From Gemmatimonadota bacterium (lineage in GTDB: Bacteria > Gemmatimonadota > Gemmatimonadetes > Longimicrobiales > Gaopeijiaceae), in NCBI GenBank assembly GCA_041390105.1, contig JAWKQO010000001.1, forward strand, positions 1,180,001 through 1,244,000: a DNA stretch of 64,000 nt. Reading direction: 5' to 3'. Made by a program: the position numbers and the translations under genes. Under the pieces are notes generated by a model. It made no database searches. It was not told the DNA's origin and was given only the letters and a program-made list of their open reading frames with translations. Positions 37,420 to 54,670 of this stretch are shown in pieces (position 1 is the first letter of the stretch; each line of letters begins with the position of its first letter).

Positions 37420-38511
37420 GTGCGGGACACGCTGGATCGCTTCTGGAAGGCCTTCGAGCCAGGGCACGGAGACGTCAAGACCCTCCAGGCCATGGAGGGA
37501 CTCCGCGCCATTGCGGTGTTTCTGGTCTTCCTCGTCCACTACGCGGCTCTGTTCGAAGTGTGGCTCCCTTCGGGGAGCGTCAGCGCCTTCGTGTCCCGGC
37601 ATATGGCCTCCATCGGCAACGCAGGGGTCGACCTCTTCTTTGTGATCTCGGGGTTCCTGATCTACCGCATGTTGGTGCGCCGCCCCCGGCCGCTCCCCAC
37701 CTACCTGGGTCGCCGTATCCAGCGGATCTACCCGACGTTTCTCGCTGTGCTGGCGCTGTACGTCGTCGTGTCCTGGGTGCTCCCTTCGGTCTCCAAGCTG
37801 CCGTCGGACCCGGGAGCGCAGGTCGTCTACCTGATCCAGAACCTGTTTCTCCTGCCTGGGATCTTCGACATCGAGCCCATCATCACCGTGGCCTGGTCGC
37901 TCAGCTACGAGTTCTGCTTCTACCTGGCGGTTCCGCTCGTGGTGTGGGTCTTCCAGCTTCGGCGCTGGGCTCCTGCCACCCGTCTCGTGGTGATCTCGGT
38001 GCTGTGCGTGCTCGTCTTCCTGGGAATGCGCACCGTCCGCGGCGCGCCCTACCAGATGCTGATGTTCGGATCAGGCATGCTGTTGTCCGATGCCCTCCTG
38101 GCCAGGGGGAATCGACACTGGCCCGCGCTGGGTATCCCGGCCCTGCTGCTGTCGTTCGTGGGGATGATCCTGATCCTCGAGCTGCAGATGAGTAGCCGCT
38201 GGCGGCTCTGGTTGCTGTTCATCCTCTACTTCTTCGTCGTCATGGAGTCGATCCGGGGCCTGGGCCCGTTCGCACGCTTCTGTTCGCTGACGCCCCTGCG
38301 CCGCTTCGGGAACATGAGCTACTCCTACTTCCTGCTGCACGGCTTCGCCGTGCGGATGGCGATGGAGGTGATCGCCCGCGTCTGGCCAGCCTCCTGGTCG
38401 AACGCCGCGGGATTCTGGCTGCTCCTCATGCCGGTCTTTCTCTTCTCGATCATCCCCTGCGCCGCACTGTTCTTGTGGGTGGAGCGACCCCTCTCTCTGG
38501 AACGGCGCTAG
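37420..38511 (+). CDS. Acyltransferase 3 family membrane protein
   Basis: 363 residues from GTG 37420, with AAGGG about 8 bases upstream. Family features: 'MEGLRAIAVFLVFLVHYAAL' with TM1 His, 'AGVDLFFVISGFLIYRMLVR', 'RRIQRIYPTFLAVLALYVVV', and 'IITVAWSLSYEFCFYLAVPL'. About ten transmembrane helices. Likely O-acylates a surface glycan. It lies between the two paralogous giant lipoprotein genes and may act on the same surface structure. The in-frame extension to 37222 crosses the terminator region and is rejected. Confidence 0.87.
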   Translation: MRDTLDRFWKAFEPGHGDVKTLQAMEGLRAIAVFLVFLVHYAALFEVWLPSGSVSAFVSRHMASIGNAGVDLFFVISGFLIYRMLVRRPRPLPTYLGRRIQRIYPTFLAVLALYVVVSWVLPSVSKLPSDPGAQVVYLIQNLFLLPGIFDIEPIITVAWSLSYEFCFYLAVPLVVWVFQLRRWAPATRLVVISVLCVLVFLGMRTVRGAPYQMLMFGSGMLLSDALLARGNRHWPALGIPALLLSFVGMILILELQMSSRWRLWLLFILYFFVVMESIRGLGPFARFCSLTPLRRFGNMSYSYFLLHGFAVRMAMEVIARVWPASWSNAAGFWLLLMPVFLFSIIPCAALFLWVERPLSLERR

Positions 38512-38919
38512 GCCTCCGGTTCGGCCGGAAGCCCCCCCTCTCCTCTCGTCTCTGGTTCCTCTGCCACCGGAGAGACCGAGACCCTCGACCTCCGCACCGG
38601 AGCGCCCCCGACACCGGGGGACCGGCACTACCAGGCGCGCGCGCGCGGCTGACGTCGTGGCGGCGAGCCCACGCTGAGTTCGCGCGACGGCAAGAAGGAC
38701 CATCGCTGCGTTCATCAGTCACCTGTCGCAAGCCCGCATCGAAGGACGAACGTCGCGTAGCGGTGGGCTTTGTGGCCGAGCGTCGCGAGCTGACCGCATG
38801 GGTCTGAATCATGCCTGCCACGGAACCACACGAAACGTCATTCACAGGTTGCGCCCCTGCTACAAAACAACGGCACCACCCCCGGGGTCAGCGTAGCTCC
38901 AACGCATCACCGTTTTGCA
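38512..38919 (+). promoter_or_regulatory. Intergenic region upstream of lipoprotein 2
   Basis: 408 bases without a supported gene. An 8-of-9-bp hairpin GGCCTCCGG / CCGGAAGCC (38511-38519 with 38525-38533, loop TTCGG) directly follows the acyltransferase stop and may be its terminator. An A-rich patch 'CTACAAAACAACGG' lies near 38860 and could sit near a promoter, but no clear -35/-10 pair is visible. Confidence 0.4.
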
Positions 38920-41900
38920 ATGACTCACACGATTCGCGGCATCGGTTCTTCCGTTTCATCCGTCGCTCGCACTCGCCTTCATGCGACGCTCGCAGCCCTC
39001 CTGCTCCTCACCAGCACCGGATGCGGTTCCGATTCACTGGGACCGTCATTCGATCTGGATGCGCCCGTCGAGGGCGACCTCGTTGTGTCGCCCGTGGAGT
39101 TGCAGCTCCAACAGGGCGCCACCGGCTCGCTGCAGTTGACGCTGCGTACCCGGGATGGACGCGAGCTCTCCTCGTTTCCAAACAGCTCCAAGGTTGTCTG
39201 GAGTAGCGACCGCCCCGCGATCGCTACCGCCAGCAACGGGGGCGCGGTTTCCGCGCGGCACCCGGGAGTTGCGACGATCACGGCCGCGCTCGGCGAGAGC
39301 CGCGCGCAAGCGGTCGTGTCCGTTGCTCCCCGGCCCGCCTCGCTGCGACCGCTCATCGACAAGGCAGCCGAAGGGGCGGTGGGATCGGCGCTGGACTCGA
39401 TTGGTGTTCGCGTCGTGGACGAAGGTGGGCTGCCGGTCGCCGGCATGGCGGTGCAGTTCACTGTGGAACTGGGCGGAGGCAGTGTCTCTTCACCGCAAGT
39501 CCTCACTGCCGCGGATGGGAGCGCCAAGGTCATCTGGCGTTTGGGCGCCAACCCCGGGGACAACGCACTCAAGGTCTCTGCGGGCGGCCTCCCAGACATC
39601 TTTCTCCGCGCAGTCGGAAAGCGGAGCGGTAGCCGGTCTCGGCTGGAGATCCTCGGCGGCGAAGGCCAGCAGGGCGAGGTAGGTGCGCTGTTGGGGTCCG
39701 ACCTTGCCGTGCGGGTCATCGACGAGAACGGCTCCGCCACGGCCAACGTCGGCGTGACGTGGGAGTTCGTGCACGGCGCCGGTAGCGCGGCCAGCAGCCA
39801 GAGCCCCACCTCATCCGCGCTGGTCGCCGCGCACACCGATGCAGCAGGTGTGGTCCGCGTGAGTTGGAAGCTCGGTGAGGTCTCGGGCGATCAACGCGCC
39901 GTGGCCAAGCTCGAGAACGGCTACGAGGTCTGGTTCAACGCCAGAGCCAAGCCCGGTCAGCCGTTCCTCGTCCAGATCGAGCCCGGCGCCGCCGACCTGG
40001 GGGTCGGTCAGAGCCGGAGGTTCACAGCGACCGTTCGCGATCGCTTCGGCAACCTGACCGACGCACAGTCGGTGAGCTGGAAGGCCGCCGATCCATCCGT
40101 TGCCTCCATCAACGCGGACAACGGAACCGTCGTGGGTGTGGCGTCGGGCCAGACCAGTGTCGAAGCACGCTCCGGCGGCCGCACCGCCACCGCCCAGGTC
40201 ACGGTCGTGCAGTCCGGGCCGTCGGCACTGCGCATCGCCTCGGGTGCCGGACAATCCGGGGTCGCTGGAAGCCCCCTGCCCCAGCCGATCGTCGCTCAGG
40301 TCACTGACGCGGCGGGCCAGGGCCTTCCGGGGGTGTCGGTCGCATGGCAGGTCGCTCGCGGCGGCGGGTCGCTCAGCGCTCCCGTGACCGTCACGGACGC
40401 CCTGGGTCGGGCTTCGGTCCAATGGACCCTCGGAGCCGTTGCGGGAACGCAACAGCTTACGGTCTCGGCAGGAGCCCTCAGCCCGGTCGCGGTCGTGGCG
40501 ATCGCCAGCGCCGGAAGCGTGGCCGAGGTGCGGGTCACCCCCGCATCCACCTCGCTGAGCCCCGGAGAGGAGCGGCAGTTCCTGGCCTCTCCGGTCGACG
40601 CGGCGGGGAACCCAGTGACCGGTGTGAGTGTGACATGGACGACGTCCAATGCGGGCGTTGCGACCGTCTCCTCTGCTGGTCTGGTTCTCGCAAAGGCAGC
40701 GGGAGACGCGCAGATCCGGGCAGCCGCCGGCGGGGTGGTCGGGACATCGTCCTTGACCGTCTCGGCCCCGGTCGTCAGTGTCCGGATCACGGGAGATTCT
40801 ACGTCGCTGAATACACTGGGCGGCGCACTCCTTCTGGGCGCCGCCGCGTACGATGCGAACGGAGTCAAGATTGTGACCAGCGGAGCCAACTGGACGTCGC
40901 GCACTCCCTCGGTCGCCTCTGTCGACCAGCTGGGTCGGGTGGTGGCGCGGGCGGTGGGCTCGTCTGTCGTGGTGGCCTGCCTGATCGGAGCCTGCGACAG
41001 CGTGGCCGTGGAGGTGCGCCAACTCGTATCACAGGTGGTCGTCTCCGCTCCAAGTACCAACCTCACCAGCGGAAGCACGGTTCAGTTCTCGGCGGAGGCG
41101 CGTGACCCCGGGGGCAGCCCGGTGCCCTTCGTCAGCTTCACCTGGGCCTCCTCCAATCCGTCGGTCCTGCAGGTGGACGGCTCCGGCCGAGCCACGGCGG
41201 TGGCCCCCGGTTCCGCGGCGGTCGTGGCCACGGCCCACGTCACCAGCTCCATGGCCCTGGCGGGGCCCTCGATGACCGGTCAGAAGAACGCGACGGTGGT
41301 GTCCTCCAGCACGCCCCCGCCACCTCCGCCACCCGCTGGTGGAGCTCCCGAGCTCCCACGCACCTATATCAACACGAGCTACCAGGCCCCCACCGGCCGC
41401 CGGATCCAGGTCCGGGCCGGGCAGGACCTGCAGGCCGCCATCAACCAGGCCCAACGGGGCGACATCCTGGCCCTGCAGCCGGGTGCCGTGTTCGTCGGGA
41501 ACTTCGATCTTCCCGCCAAGGCCGGTAGCGGGTGGATCGTCCTCACCACCGACATGACCCTCCCCGCCGAGGGGACACGGGTCACGCCTACGGTGGCGAG
41601 CGCCTTCGCCAAGATCGTGAGCCCCAACACCGACCCGGCCCTGTGGGTCCGCCCAGGAGCCAGTCAGTACCGCATCATGGGCCTGGAGGTGACGACAGAC
41701 GCGGCCGCTCCACTCAGCTGGGTCACGGTCAAGCTGGGTGGGTCCGGGGCCATGCAGGACGCCCTGTCCGAGGTGCCGCGCGACATCGTCCTCGACCGCA
41801 TGTACATCCATGGGCAGCCGAACCTGCACGCGAAGCGGTGTGTCGAGATGAACGCGTCGCCCTCGGCAGTGATCGACTCGTGGCTGTCGGACTGCCACGC

Positions 41901-42816
41901 GGAGGGGCAGGACGCCCAGGCCATCCTGGGGTGGAACGCGCCGGGCCCCTTCAAGATCGTCAACAACTACCTGGAGGGCGCGGGGGAGAACGTGATGTTC
42001 GGTGGAGCCGACCCGAACATCCCCAATCTGGTGCCTTCGGACATCGAGGTACGGCACAACCACTTGTTCAAGCCCCTGTCGTGGAAGGGCTCCAAGTGGA
42101 CCGTCAAGAACCACTTCGAGCTCAAGATGGGACGGCGGGTGCTGTTCGAGGGGAACGTGCTCGAGAACAACTGGGTGCACGCCCAGTCCGGCTTCTCCAT
42201 CGTCATGCAGAGCCTCAACCAGGGCGGCAATGCGCCCTGGGCCGTGGTCGAGCACGTGACCATCCGCTACAACCTGATCCGGAACTCGTCGCAGGGCATC
42301 AACATGCTGGCCCGCTTCCAGGCCACCCCTGCCCTCGTGCAGAACAACGTGCTCATCGAGCACAACGTGTTGGACCAGATCGGGGCGGCGAGCTCCTTCG
42401 GCGGCCAGGGGCGCCTCTTCCAGCTGCTGAACAACGTCGAGAATGTCACCATCCGGAACAACACGGGATTCGCCGGACAGGCCTTGATGCTGTTCGATGG
42501 CAACACGCCCGCGCCCAACTTCGTCTACCAGAACAACCTCACCGTGCTTGGCCAATACGGTATCATCGGGAGCGGCAAGGGCGAGGGCACGGCGGCCCTG
42601 GAGTACTATGCTCCCGGATACGTCTTCGGCAACAACGTGCTGGTGACCGGGAAGGCCAACCTCTACCCGAACGGCAATCACTTCCCCTCGAACGTGAGCC
42701 AGGTCGGGTTCGCCAACGTGAGCGGCGGGAACTACCAGCTGAGCGGCTCCAGCCCCTACCAGGGGACCGGCGCCGACATCGCGCAGTTCAACGCGAAGAC
42801 CGCTGGAGCCAACTGA
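38920..42816 (+). CDS. Giant lipoprotein: Ig-like (Big) stalk, poly-Pro hinge, C-terminal beta-helix (copy 2)
   Basis: 1298 residues, paralogue of the gene at 33287-37165 with the same layout. The signal peptide ends in 'LLLLTSTGC', a weaker lipobox (Ser at -3). Both mature proteins begin near 'SDSLGP'. Ig-like modules run to about residue 795, then a seven-proline hinge and the beta-helix ('DLQAAINQAQRGDILALQPG', 'IDSWLSDCHAEGQDAQAILG', 'NHFELKMGRRVLFEGNVLEN'). By eye the beta-helix domain is much more alike between copies than the stalk, which has drifted. It is convergent with rpoC and ends in a strong bidirectional hairpin. Confidence 0.86.
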   Translation: MTHTIRGIGSSVSSVARTRLHATLAALLLLTSTGCGSDSLGPSFDLDAPVEGDLVVSPVELQLQQGATGSLQLTLRTRDGRELSSFPNSSKVVWSSDRPAIATASNGGAVSARHPGVATITAALGESRAQAVVSVAPRPASLRPLIDKAAEGAVGSALDSIGVRVVDEGGLPVAGMAVQFTVELGGGSVSSPQVLTAADGSAKVIWRLGANPGDNALKVSAGGLPDIFLRAVGKRSGSRSRLEILGGEGQQGEVGALLGSDLAVRVIDENGSATANVGVTWEFVHGAGSAASSQSPTSSALVAAHTDAAGVVRVSWKLGEVSGDQRAVAKLENGYEVWFNARAKPGQPFLVQIEPGAADLGVGQSRRFTATVRDRFGNLTDAQSVSWKAADPSVASINADNGTVVGVASGQTSVEARSGGRTATAQVTVVQSGPSALRIASGAGQSGVAGSPLPQPIVAQVTDAAGQGLPGVSVAWQVARGGGSLSAPVTVTDALGRASVQWTLGAVAGTQQLTVSAGALSPVAVVAIASAGSVAEVRVTPASTSLSPGEERQFLASPVDAAGNPVTGVSVTWTTSNAGVATVSSAGLVLAKAAGDAQIRAAAGGVVGTSSLTVSAPVVSVRITGDSTSLNTLGGALLLGAAAYDANGVKIVTSGANWTSRTPSVASVDQLGRVVARAVGSSVVVACLIGACDSVAVEVRQLVSQVVVSAPSTNLTSGSTVQFSAEARDPGGSPVPFVSFTWASSNPSVLQVDGSGRATAVAPGSAAVVATAHVTSSMALAGPSMTGQKNATVVSSSTPPPPPPPAGGAPELPRTYINTSYQAPTGRRIQVRAGQDLQAAINQAQRGDILALQPGAVFVGNFDLPAKAGSGWIVLTTDMTLPAEGTRVTPTVASAFAKIVSPNTDPALWVRPGASQYRIMGLEVTTDAAAPLSWVTVKLGGSGAMQDALSEVPRDIVLDRMYIHGQPNLHAKRCVEMNASPSAVIDSWLSDCHAEGQDAQAILGWNAPGPFKIVNNYLEGAGENVMFGGADPNIPNLVPSDIEVRHNHLFKPLSWKGSKWTVKNHFELKMGRRVLFEGNVLENNWVHAQSGFSIVMQSLNQGGNAPWAVVEHVTIRYNLIRNSSQGINMLARFQATPALVQNNVLIEHNVLDQIGAASSFGGQGRLFQLLNNVENVTIRNNTGFAGQALMLFDGNTPAPNFVYQNNLTVLGQYGIIGSGKGEGTAALEYYAPGYVFGNNVLVTGKANLYPNGNHFPSNVSQVGFANVSGGNYQLSGSSPYQGTGADIAQFNAKTAGAN

Positions 42817-42840
42817 CGCAACGCTGAAAGGCAGAGACGG

Positions 42841-42875
42841 CGAAGGGGGATGGGCGAATCGCCCATCCCCCTTCG
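42841..42875. terminator. Bidirectional hairpin between lipoprotein 2 and rpoC
   Basis: Perfect 15-bp stem CGAAGGGGGATGGGC (42841-42855) / GCCCATCCCCCTTCG (42861-42875), loop GAATC. It lies between the stops of convergent genes and can serve both. Neither side has a strong T tract. Confidence 0.65.
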
Positions 42876-42929
42876 TCCGTTCTGGGCCCGCTCGGCTTGC
42901 GCCCGAGCGGCCCGCGCGAATGCCTCGAG

Positions 42930-47243
<4,314 letters not shown>

Positions 47244-47288
47244 CAGGCTCAGTCCTCGTATGGATCCGGCCATCCCGTCGAGGGATGA

Positions 47289-51479
<4,191 letters not shown>

Positions 51480-51553
51480 CGGGAACCTCCCCTTGGACCC
51501 ATGTGCTCGCAGCACGGGTCCGGTGCACGTTCAAGTCTTGCAAGCACGGACGC

Positions 51554-51580
51554 CCCCGACACCACGAATGGGTGCCGGGG
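51554..51580 (-). promoter_or_regulatory. Hairpin in the rplL-rpoB spacer
   Basis: CCCCGGCACC (51580-51571) and GGTGTCGGGG (51563-51554) form a 9-of-10-bp stem with a 7-nt loop in the 155-base rplL-rpoB gap. In E. coli this gap holds a partial terminator and an RNase III site that set the ratio of ribosomal protein to polymerase mRNA. The same role is inferred here. Confidence 0.45.
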
Positions 51581-51634
51581 ACCCCCAGCTGGCAGCCTGC
51601 GTTCTTGGAAATAGGCAGCGGTGTCGTCCTGGTC

Positions 51635-52012
51635 CTACTTCAGGGTGACGCCGGCGCCCACTTCCTCGAGCTTGGCCTTGAGGGCTTCGGCGTCCGCCTT
51701 CGACACCGACTCCTTCACGGTCGAGGGTGCGCCCTCAACCAGGTCCTTGGCCTCCTTCAGGCCCAGGCCGGTGATCTCGCGGATCACCTTGATGACCTGG
51801 ATCTTCTTGTCGCCGACGGACTGGAGAACGACCTCGAACTCGTCCTTCTCCTCCTCGGCGGCCGCGGCAGGCGCAGCGCCACCGGGCATCGCGGCCACCG
51901 GGGCGGCGACGGCGGTGACGTTGAACTTCTCCTTGAACGCCTCGACGAAGTCGGCGAGCTCGAGGACCGTCATGTTCCCGATCGTGTCGAGCAACTCCTG
52001 ATGCGTAGCCAT
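51635..52012 (-). CDS. rplL: 50S ribosomal protein L7/L12
   Basis: 125 residues. The N-terminal dimerisation helices are followed by an Ala/Glu-rich hinge ('PGGAAPAAAAEEEKDEFEVV', about 44-63) and the C-terminal factor-binding domain 'VIREITGLGLKEAKDLVEGA'. Forms the flexible stalk that recruits EF-Tu and EF-G. A strong AAGGAGG lies 11 bases upstream, fitting its need for several copies per ribosome. Confidence 0.98.
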   Translation of the reverse strand: MATHQELLDTIGNMTVLELADFVEAFKEKFNVTAVAAPVAAMPGGAAPAAAAEEEKDEFEVVLQSVGDKKIQVIKVIREITGLGLKEAKDLVEGAPSTVKESVSKADAEALKAKLEEVGAGVTLK

Positions 52013-52095
52013 GGGTACTGCTTCCTCCTTGTGCGGATCCGGCTCGAAAGGCCGGGAACTCGGCGAACAGCGCTCCGGTGATCGTTGGAGACAAA

Positions 52096-52109
52096 GCCGC
52101 GAAAGCGGC
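52096..52109 (-). promoter_or_regulatory. Small hairpin in the rplJ-rplL spacer
   Basis: GCCGC-TTTC-GCGGC on the transcribed strand, followed by TTTGT, just after the rplJ stop. It could be a weak terminator or a barrier to 3' decay. Nothing else is seen in the 103-base spacer apart from the rplL ribosome-binding site. Confidence 0.35.
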
Positions 52110-52115
52110 CCGTCC

Positions 52116-52634
52116 CTACTCCTTGATCTGCTTCAGGGCTTCCAACAGCCCCGCCATCTCTCGGGTCAATGCCTCCAGCACTCCCACGAATGCCGACAGG
52201 GGCGCCTGGAAAGCACCCGCCAACTCGGCCAACAGCTGCTCTCGGGACGGCAGGGTCGCGATCCTCTTGATCGCAGCCGCATCCACCAGAGAGCCTTCCA
52301 CGACACCGACCTTGAAGACCGGCCGTTCGTCATGGGTTTTCGCGAACTCTGTCAGCGCCCGGGCGGGTTCCACCGCATCGGTGGGGCTGATCACCACGCC
52401 CGTGGGCCCTTTCAGGTGCTCCGTCAGTCCCGGCACGTCGAGCTCCGCCAGAGCGCGCTGCGCCAGGCGGTTCTTGACGACCACGAACTGGGCACCGGTC
52501 GCCCGCAACTGACGGCGCAACTCGGTCATGGACGCCACATCGAGCCCGCTGAAATCCGTCAGGTAGAGCACCGTCGTAGGATCGATGCGCCCTTGGAGGT
52601 CAGAGACGAACTGTTCCTTCACCGAGCGCTTCAT
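52116..52634 (-). CDS. rplJ: 50S ribosomal protein L10
   Basis: 172 residues. 'LYLTDFSGLDVASMTELRRQ' and 'VVKNRLAQRALAELDVPGLT' are uL10 signatures, 'KGPTGVVISPTDAVEPARAL' follows, and the C-terminal helix anchors L7/L12 dimers. The start ATG shares one base with the rplA stop (TGATG), so no separate leader exists for L10 feedback upstream of rplJ. Confidence 0.97.
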   Translation of the reverse strand: MKRSVKEQFVSDLQGRIDPTTVLYLTDFSGLDVASMTELRRQLRATGAQFVVVKNRLAQRALAELDVPGLTEHLKGPTGVVISPTDAVEPARALTEFAKTHDERPVFKVGVVEGSLVDAAAIKRIATLPSREQLLAELAGAFQAPLSAFVGVLEALTREMAGLLEALKQIKE

Positions 52635-53332
52635 CAGCCGGCCCTCCCGAACGAGTTCGGGTCGATCGCGATGCCCGGCCCCATGGTGCTGGAGACCGTG
52701 ACGCTACGTACGTACGTGCCCTTGGCCGACGACGGCTTGGCCCGAAGAATCGAATCCATGAACGCCCGCAGGTTCTCCTGTAGCTGATCCCTGCTGAACG
52801 ATACGCGGCCGATGGGAGCGTGGACGTTCCCGGTCTTGTCGACCCGGAACTCGATCTTACCGGCCTTGATCTCGTTGACCGCCTTGGCCACGTCCAAGGT
52901 CACCGTCCCCGCCTTGGGGGAAGGCATGAGGCCACGGGGGCCCAGGATCTTCCCGAGCTGCCCCACCTGCCCCATCAGGTCGGGCGTGGCCACAGCAACG
53001 TCGAAATCGAGCCAGCCATCCTTGATCTTCTGGACGTATTCGGTGCCCGCATAGTCGGCCCCCGCTTGCTCCGCCTCCTTGAGCTTCTCGCCCTGGGCGA
53101 TCACGAGCACACGGACCGACTTCCCGGTCCCGTTCGGAAGGACGACGGTGCCACGCACGACCTGATCGGCCTTACGAGGATCGACCCCGAGGCGGGTGGC
53201 GACCTCGACGGTCTCGTCGAACTTCGCAAAGGAGAGGGATTTCAGCAGATCGAGCGCGTCACTCGCGTCGAACCGCTGGCCGGCGGGCACGCGCCTGCGC
53301 GCCTCGGCGTACTTCTTTCCGCGTTTCGGCAT
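52634..53332 (-). CDS. rplA: 50S ribosomal protein L1
   Basis: 232 residues from ATG 53332, 'MPKRGKKYAEARRRVPAGQR'. 'SFAKFDETVEVATRLGVDPR', 'VATPDLMGQVGQLGKILGPR' and 'GLMPSPKAGTVTLDVAKAVN' are uL1 signatures. It forms the mobile L1 stalk and in E. coli represses rplKA translation. Extension to 53398 overlaps spacer structure and lacks conservation. Confidence 0.97.
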   Translation of the reverse strand: MPKRGKKYAEARRRVPAGQRFDASDALDLLKSLSFAKFDETVEVATRLGVDPRKADQVVRGTVVLPNGTGKSVRVLVIAQGEKLKEAEQAGADYAGTEYVQKIKDGWLDFDVAVATPDLMGQVGQLGKILGPRGLMPSPKAGTVTLDVAKAVNEIKAGKIEFRVDKTGNVHAPIGRVSFSRDQLQENLRAFMDSILRAKPSSAKGTYVRSVTVSSTMGPGIAIDPNSFGRAG

Positions 53333-53403
53333 GTTGTCGTGAGCCGTCCATTGGCCCTCCCACCCCTGGCGGCTCGCAGGTGGTGGTTCATCGGGCACGT
53401 CTC

Positions 53404-53421
53404 GGGGGCCCCAGCCCCCGG
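53404..53421 (-). promoter_or_regulatory. Hairpin in the rplK-rplA spacer
   Basis: CGGGGGC (53421-53415), loop TGGG, GCCCCCG (53410-53404), starting 2 bases past the rplK stop. There is no T tract. It may limit readthrough or protect the rplK 3' end. Confidence 0.35.
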
Positions 53422-53423
53422 GA

Positions 53424-53849
53424 TCAGACTTCGACCTCCAACCCCATGGAGCGCGCCGTGCCCGCGATCATCCGCATGGCAGCTTCGACATCGTTGGCGT
53501 TCAGGTCGGGCATCTTGAGCTCGGCAATCTCGCGGAGCTGGGCCTGCGTCACCTTTCCCACCTTGTCCCGGTTCGGGACACCGGCGCCCTTGGGGATGCC
53601 GGCCGCCTTCTTCAGCAGCACGGCCGCTGGAGGCGTCTTGGTGATGAAGGTGAACGAACGGTCCGCATACACGGTGATCACCACCGGGATGATCATCCCG
53701 GGCTGACCCTGCGTCCGCGCGTTGAACTGCTTGCAGAACTCCATGATGTTGACGCCGTGCTGGCCGAGCGCCGGCCCCACCGGGGGCGCCGGGTTCGCGG
53801 CACCCGCGGGCACCTGGAGCTTGATGTATCCTGTGATCTTCTTCGCCAT
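53424..53849 (-). CDS. rplK: 50S ribosomal protein L11
   Basis: 141 residues. 'KITGYIKLQVPAGAANPAPP', 'VGPALGQHGVNIMEFCKQFN' and 'DLNANDVEAAMRMIAGTARS' are uL11 signatures. It forms the GTPase-associated centre and senses uncharged tRNA through RelA. It follows nusG by 13 bases. Confidence 0.98.
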   Translation of the reverse strand: MAKKITGYIKLQVPAGAANPAPPVGPALGQHGVNIMEFCKQFNARTQGQPGMIIPVVITVYADRSFTFITKTPPAAVLLKKAAGIPKGAGVPNRDKVGKVTQAQLREIAELKMPDLNANDVEAAMRMIAGTARSMGLEVEV

Positions 53850-53862
53850 GATGCGTCAGCCC

Positions 53863-54411
53863 CTAGTAGCCCCGAAGCTGGGTATAGTCCAACTCCACCG
53901 AGGTGGGGCGTCCGAAAAGCGACACCTCCACCTTCACTTTGCCTTTGTCGTGGAAGACCTGCTGGACGGTCCCCGAGAAGTCGGTGAACGGTCCCTGCGT
54001 GATCTCGACCACCTGGCCCGCGTGGAACGGGATCTCCTCCCGCTCCTCGTCCTCCTCGGACTTGATTCCGAGGATCTTGTTCATCTCCTCGTCGCGCAGC
54101 GCCTGGGGCTCACGCCCCGACCCGACGAACTTGATCACACCCTGGATGTTGTTGATCAGGTGTTGCGTCTGCTCGTTGAGCAGCATCTGCACGAGGACGT
54201 ATCCGGGATAGAGACGCCGGGTCACCGTCACTCGCTTCCCGTTCTTGATCTCGACCACGTCCTGCGTGGGAACGAGCACATCGAAGATGTCGCTCCCTCC
54301 CAGGTCGGCCTCGTCGCTCGCCTTCCGGAGAATGAGCTTCTGCACCTTGTTCTCATGACCCGAATAGGTCTGCACCGCGTACCAGCGGGAATCGGGGCTC
54401 GGTTCGGTCAT
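53863..54411 (-). CDS. nusG: Transcription termination/antitermination factor NusG
   Basis: 182 residues. The N-terminal NGN domain has 'RWYAVQTYSGHENKVQKLIL' and 'RRLYPGYVLVQMLLNEQTQH'. The C-terminal KOW domain has 'GQVVEITQGPFTDFSGTVQQ'. It binds RNA polymerase and couples to S10 or Rho. It follows secE by 10 bases, the near-universal secE-nusG pair. Confidence 0.98.
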   Translation of the reverse strand: MTEPSPDSRWYAVQTYSGHENKVQKLILRKASDEADLGGSDIFDVLVPTQDVVEIKNGKRVTVTRRLYPGYVLVQMLLNEQTQHLINNIQGVIKFVGSGREPQALRDEEMNKILGIKSEEDEEREEIPFHAGQVVEITQGPFTDFSGTVQQVFHDKGKVKVEVSLFGRPTSVELDYTQLRGY

Positions 54412-54421
54412 GAACCCCGCC

Positions 54422-54649
54422 TCAGGCCGCGCCGAAGATGCTCAGGATCATGTTGATGCCGCCTCGGGCCACCAGATCCATCACCCAGATCACGGCCGAG
54501 ACCAGCACCACGAACAGAATGATCACCCAGGTCGCGTTGCGGGTCTGAGGCCAGTCGGGCCACGTGACCTTGTGCAACTCGGCCCAGCAGTCCTCCACGA
54601 AGGACCGGGTGTTCTGGACGAGCGAACGACTTCCCTGTTCGGCAGCCAT
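54422..54649 (-). CDS. secE: Preprotein translocase subunit SecE
   Basis: 75 residues with an amphipathic helix 'RSFVEDCWAELHKVTWPDWP' and one transmembrane helix ('ATWVIILFVVLVSAVIWVMD'). This is the short single-TM SecE. It clamps SecY in the translocon. Confidence 0.96.
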   Translation of the reverse strand: MAAEQGSRSLVQNTRSFVEDCWAELHKVTWPDWPQTRNATWVIILFVVLVSAVIWVMDLVARGGINMILSIFGAA

Positions 54650-54670
54650 GGTGTCGGCGATGCTCCCAGC

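Noticed and set aside
28562..42816. Possible exosortase/PEP-CTERM sorting system
   Set aside because: No exosortase-type membrane protein and no PEP-CTERM tail on the large lipoproteins; only the glycan genes are similar.
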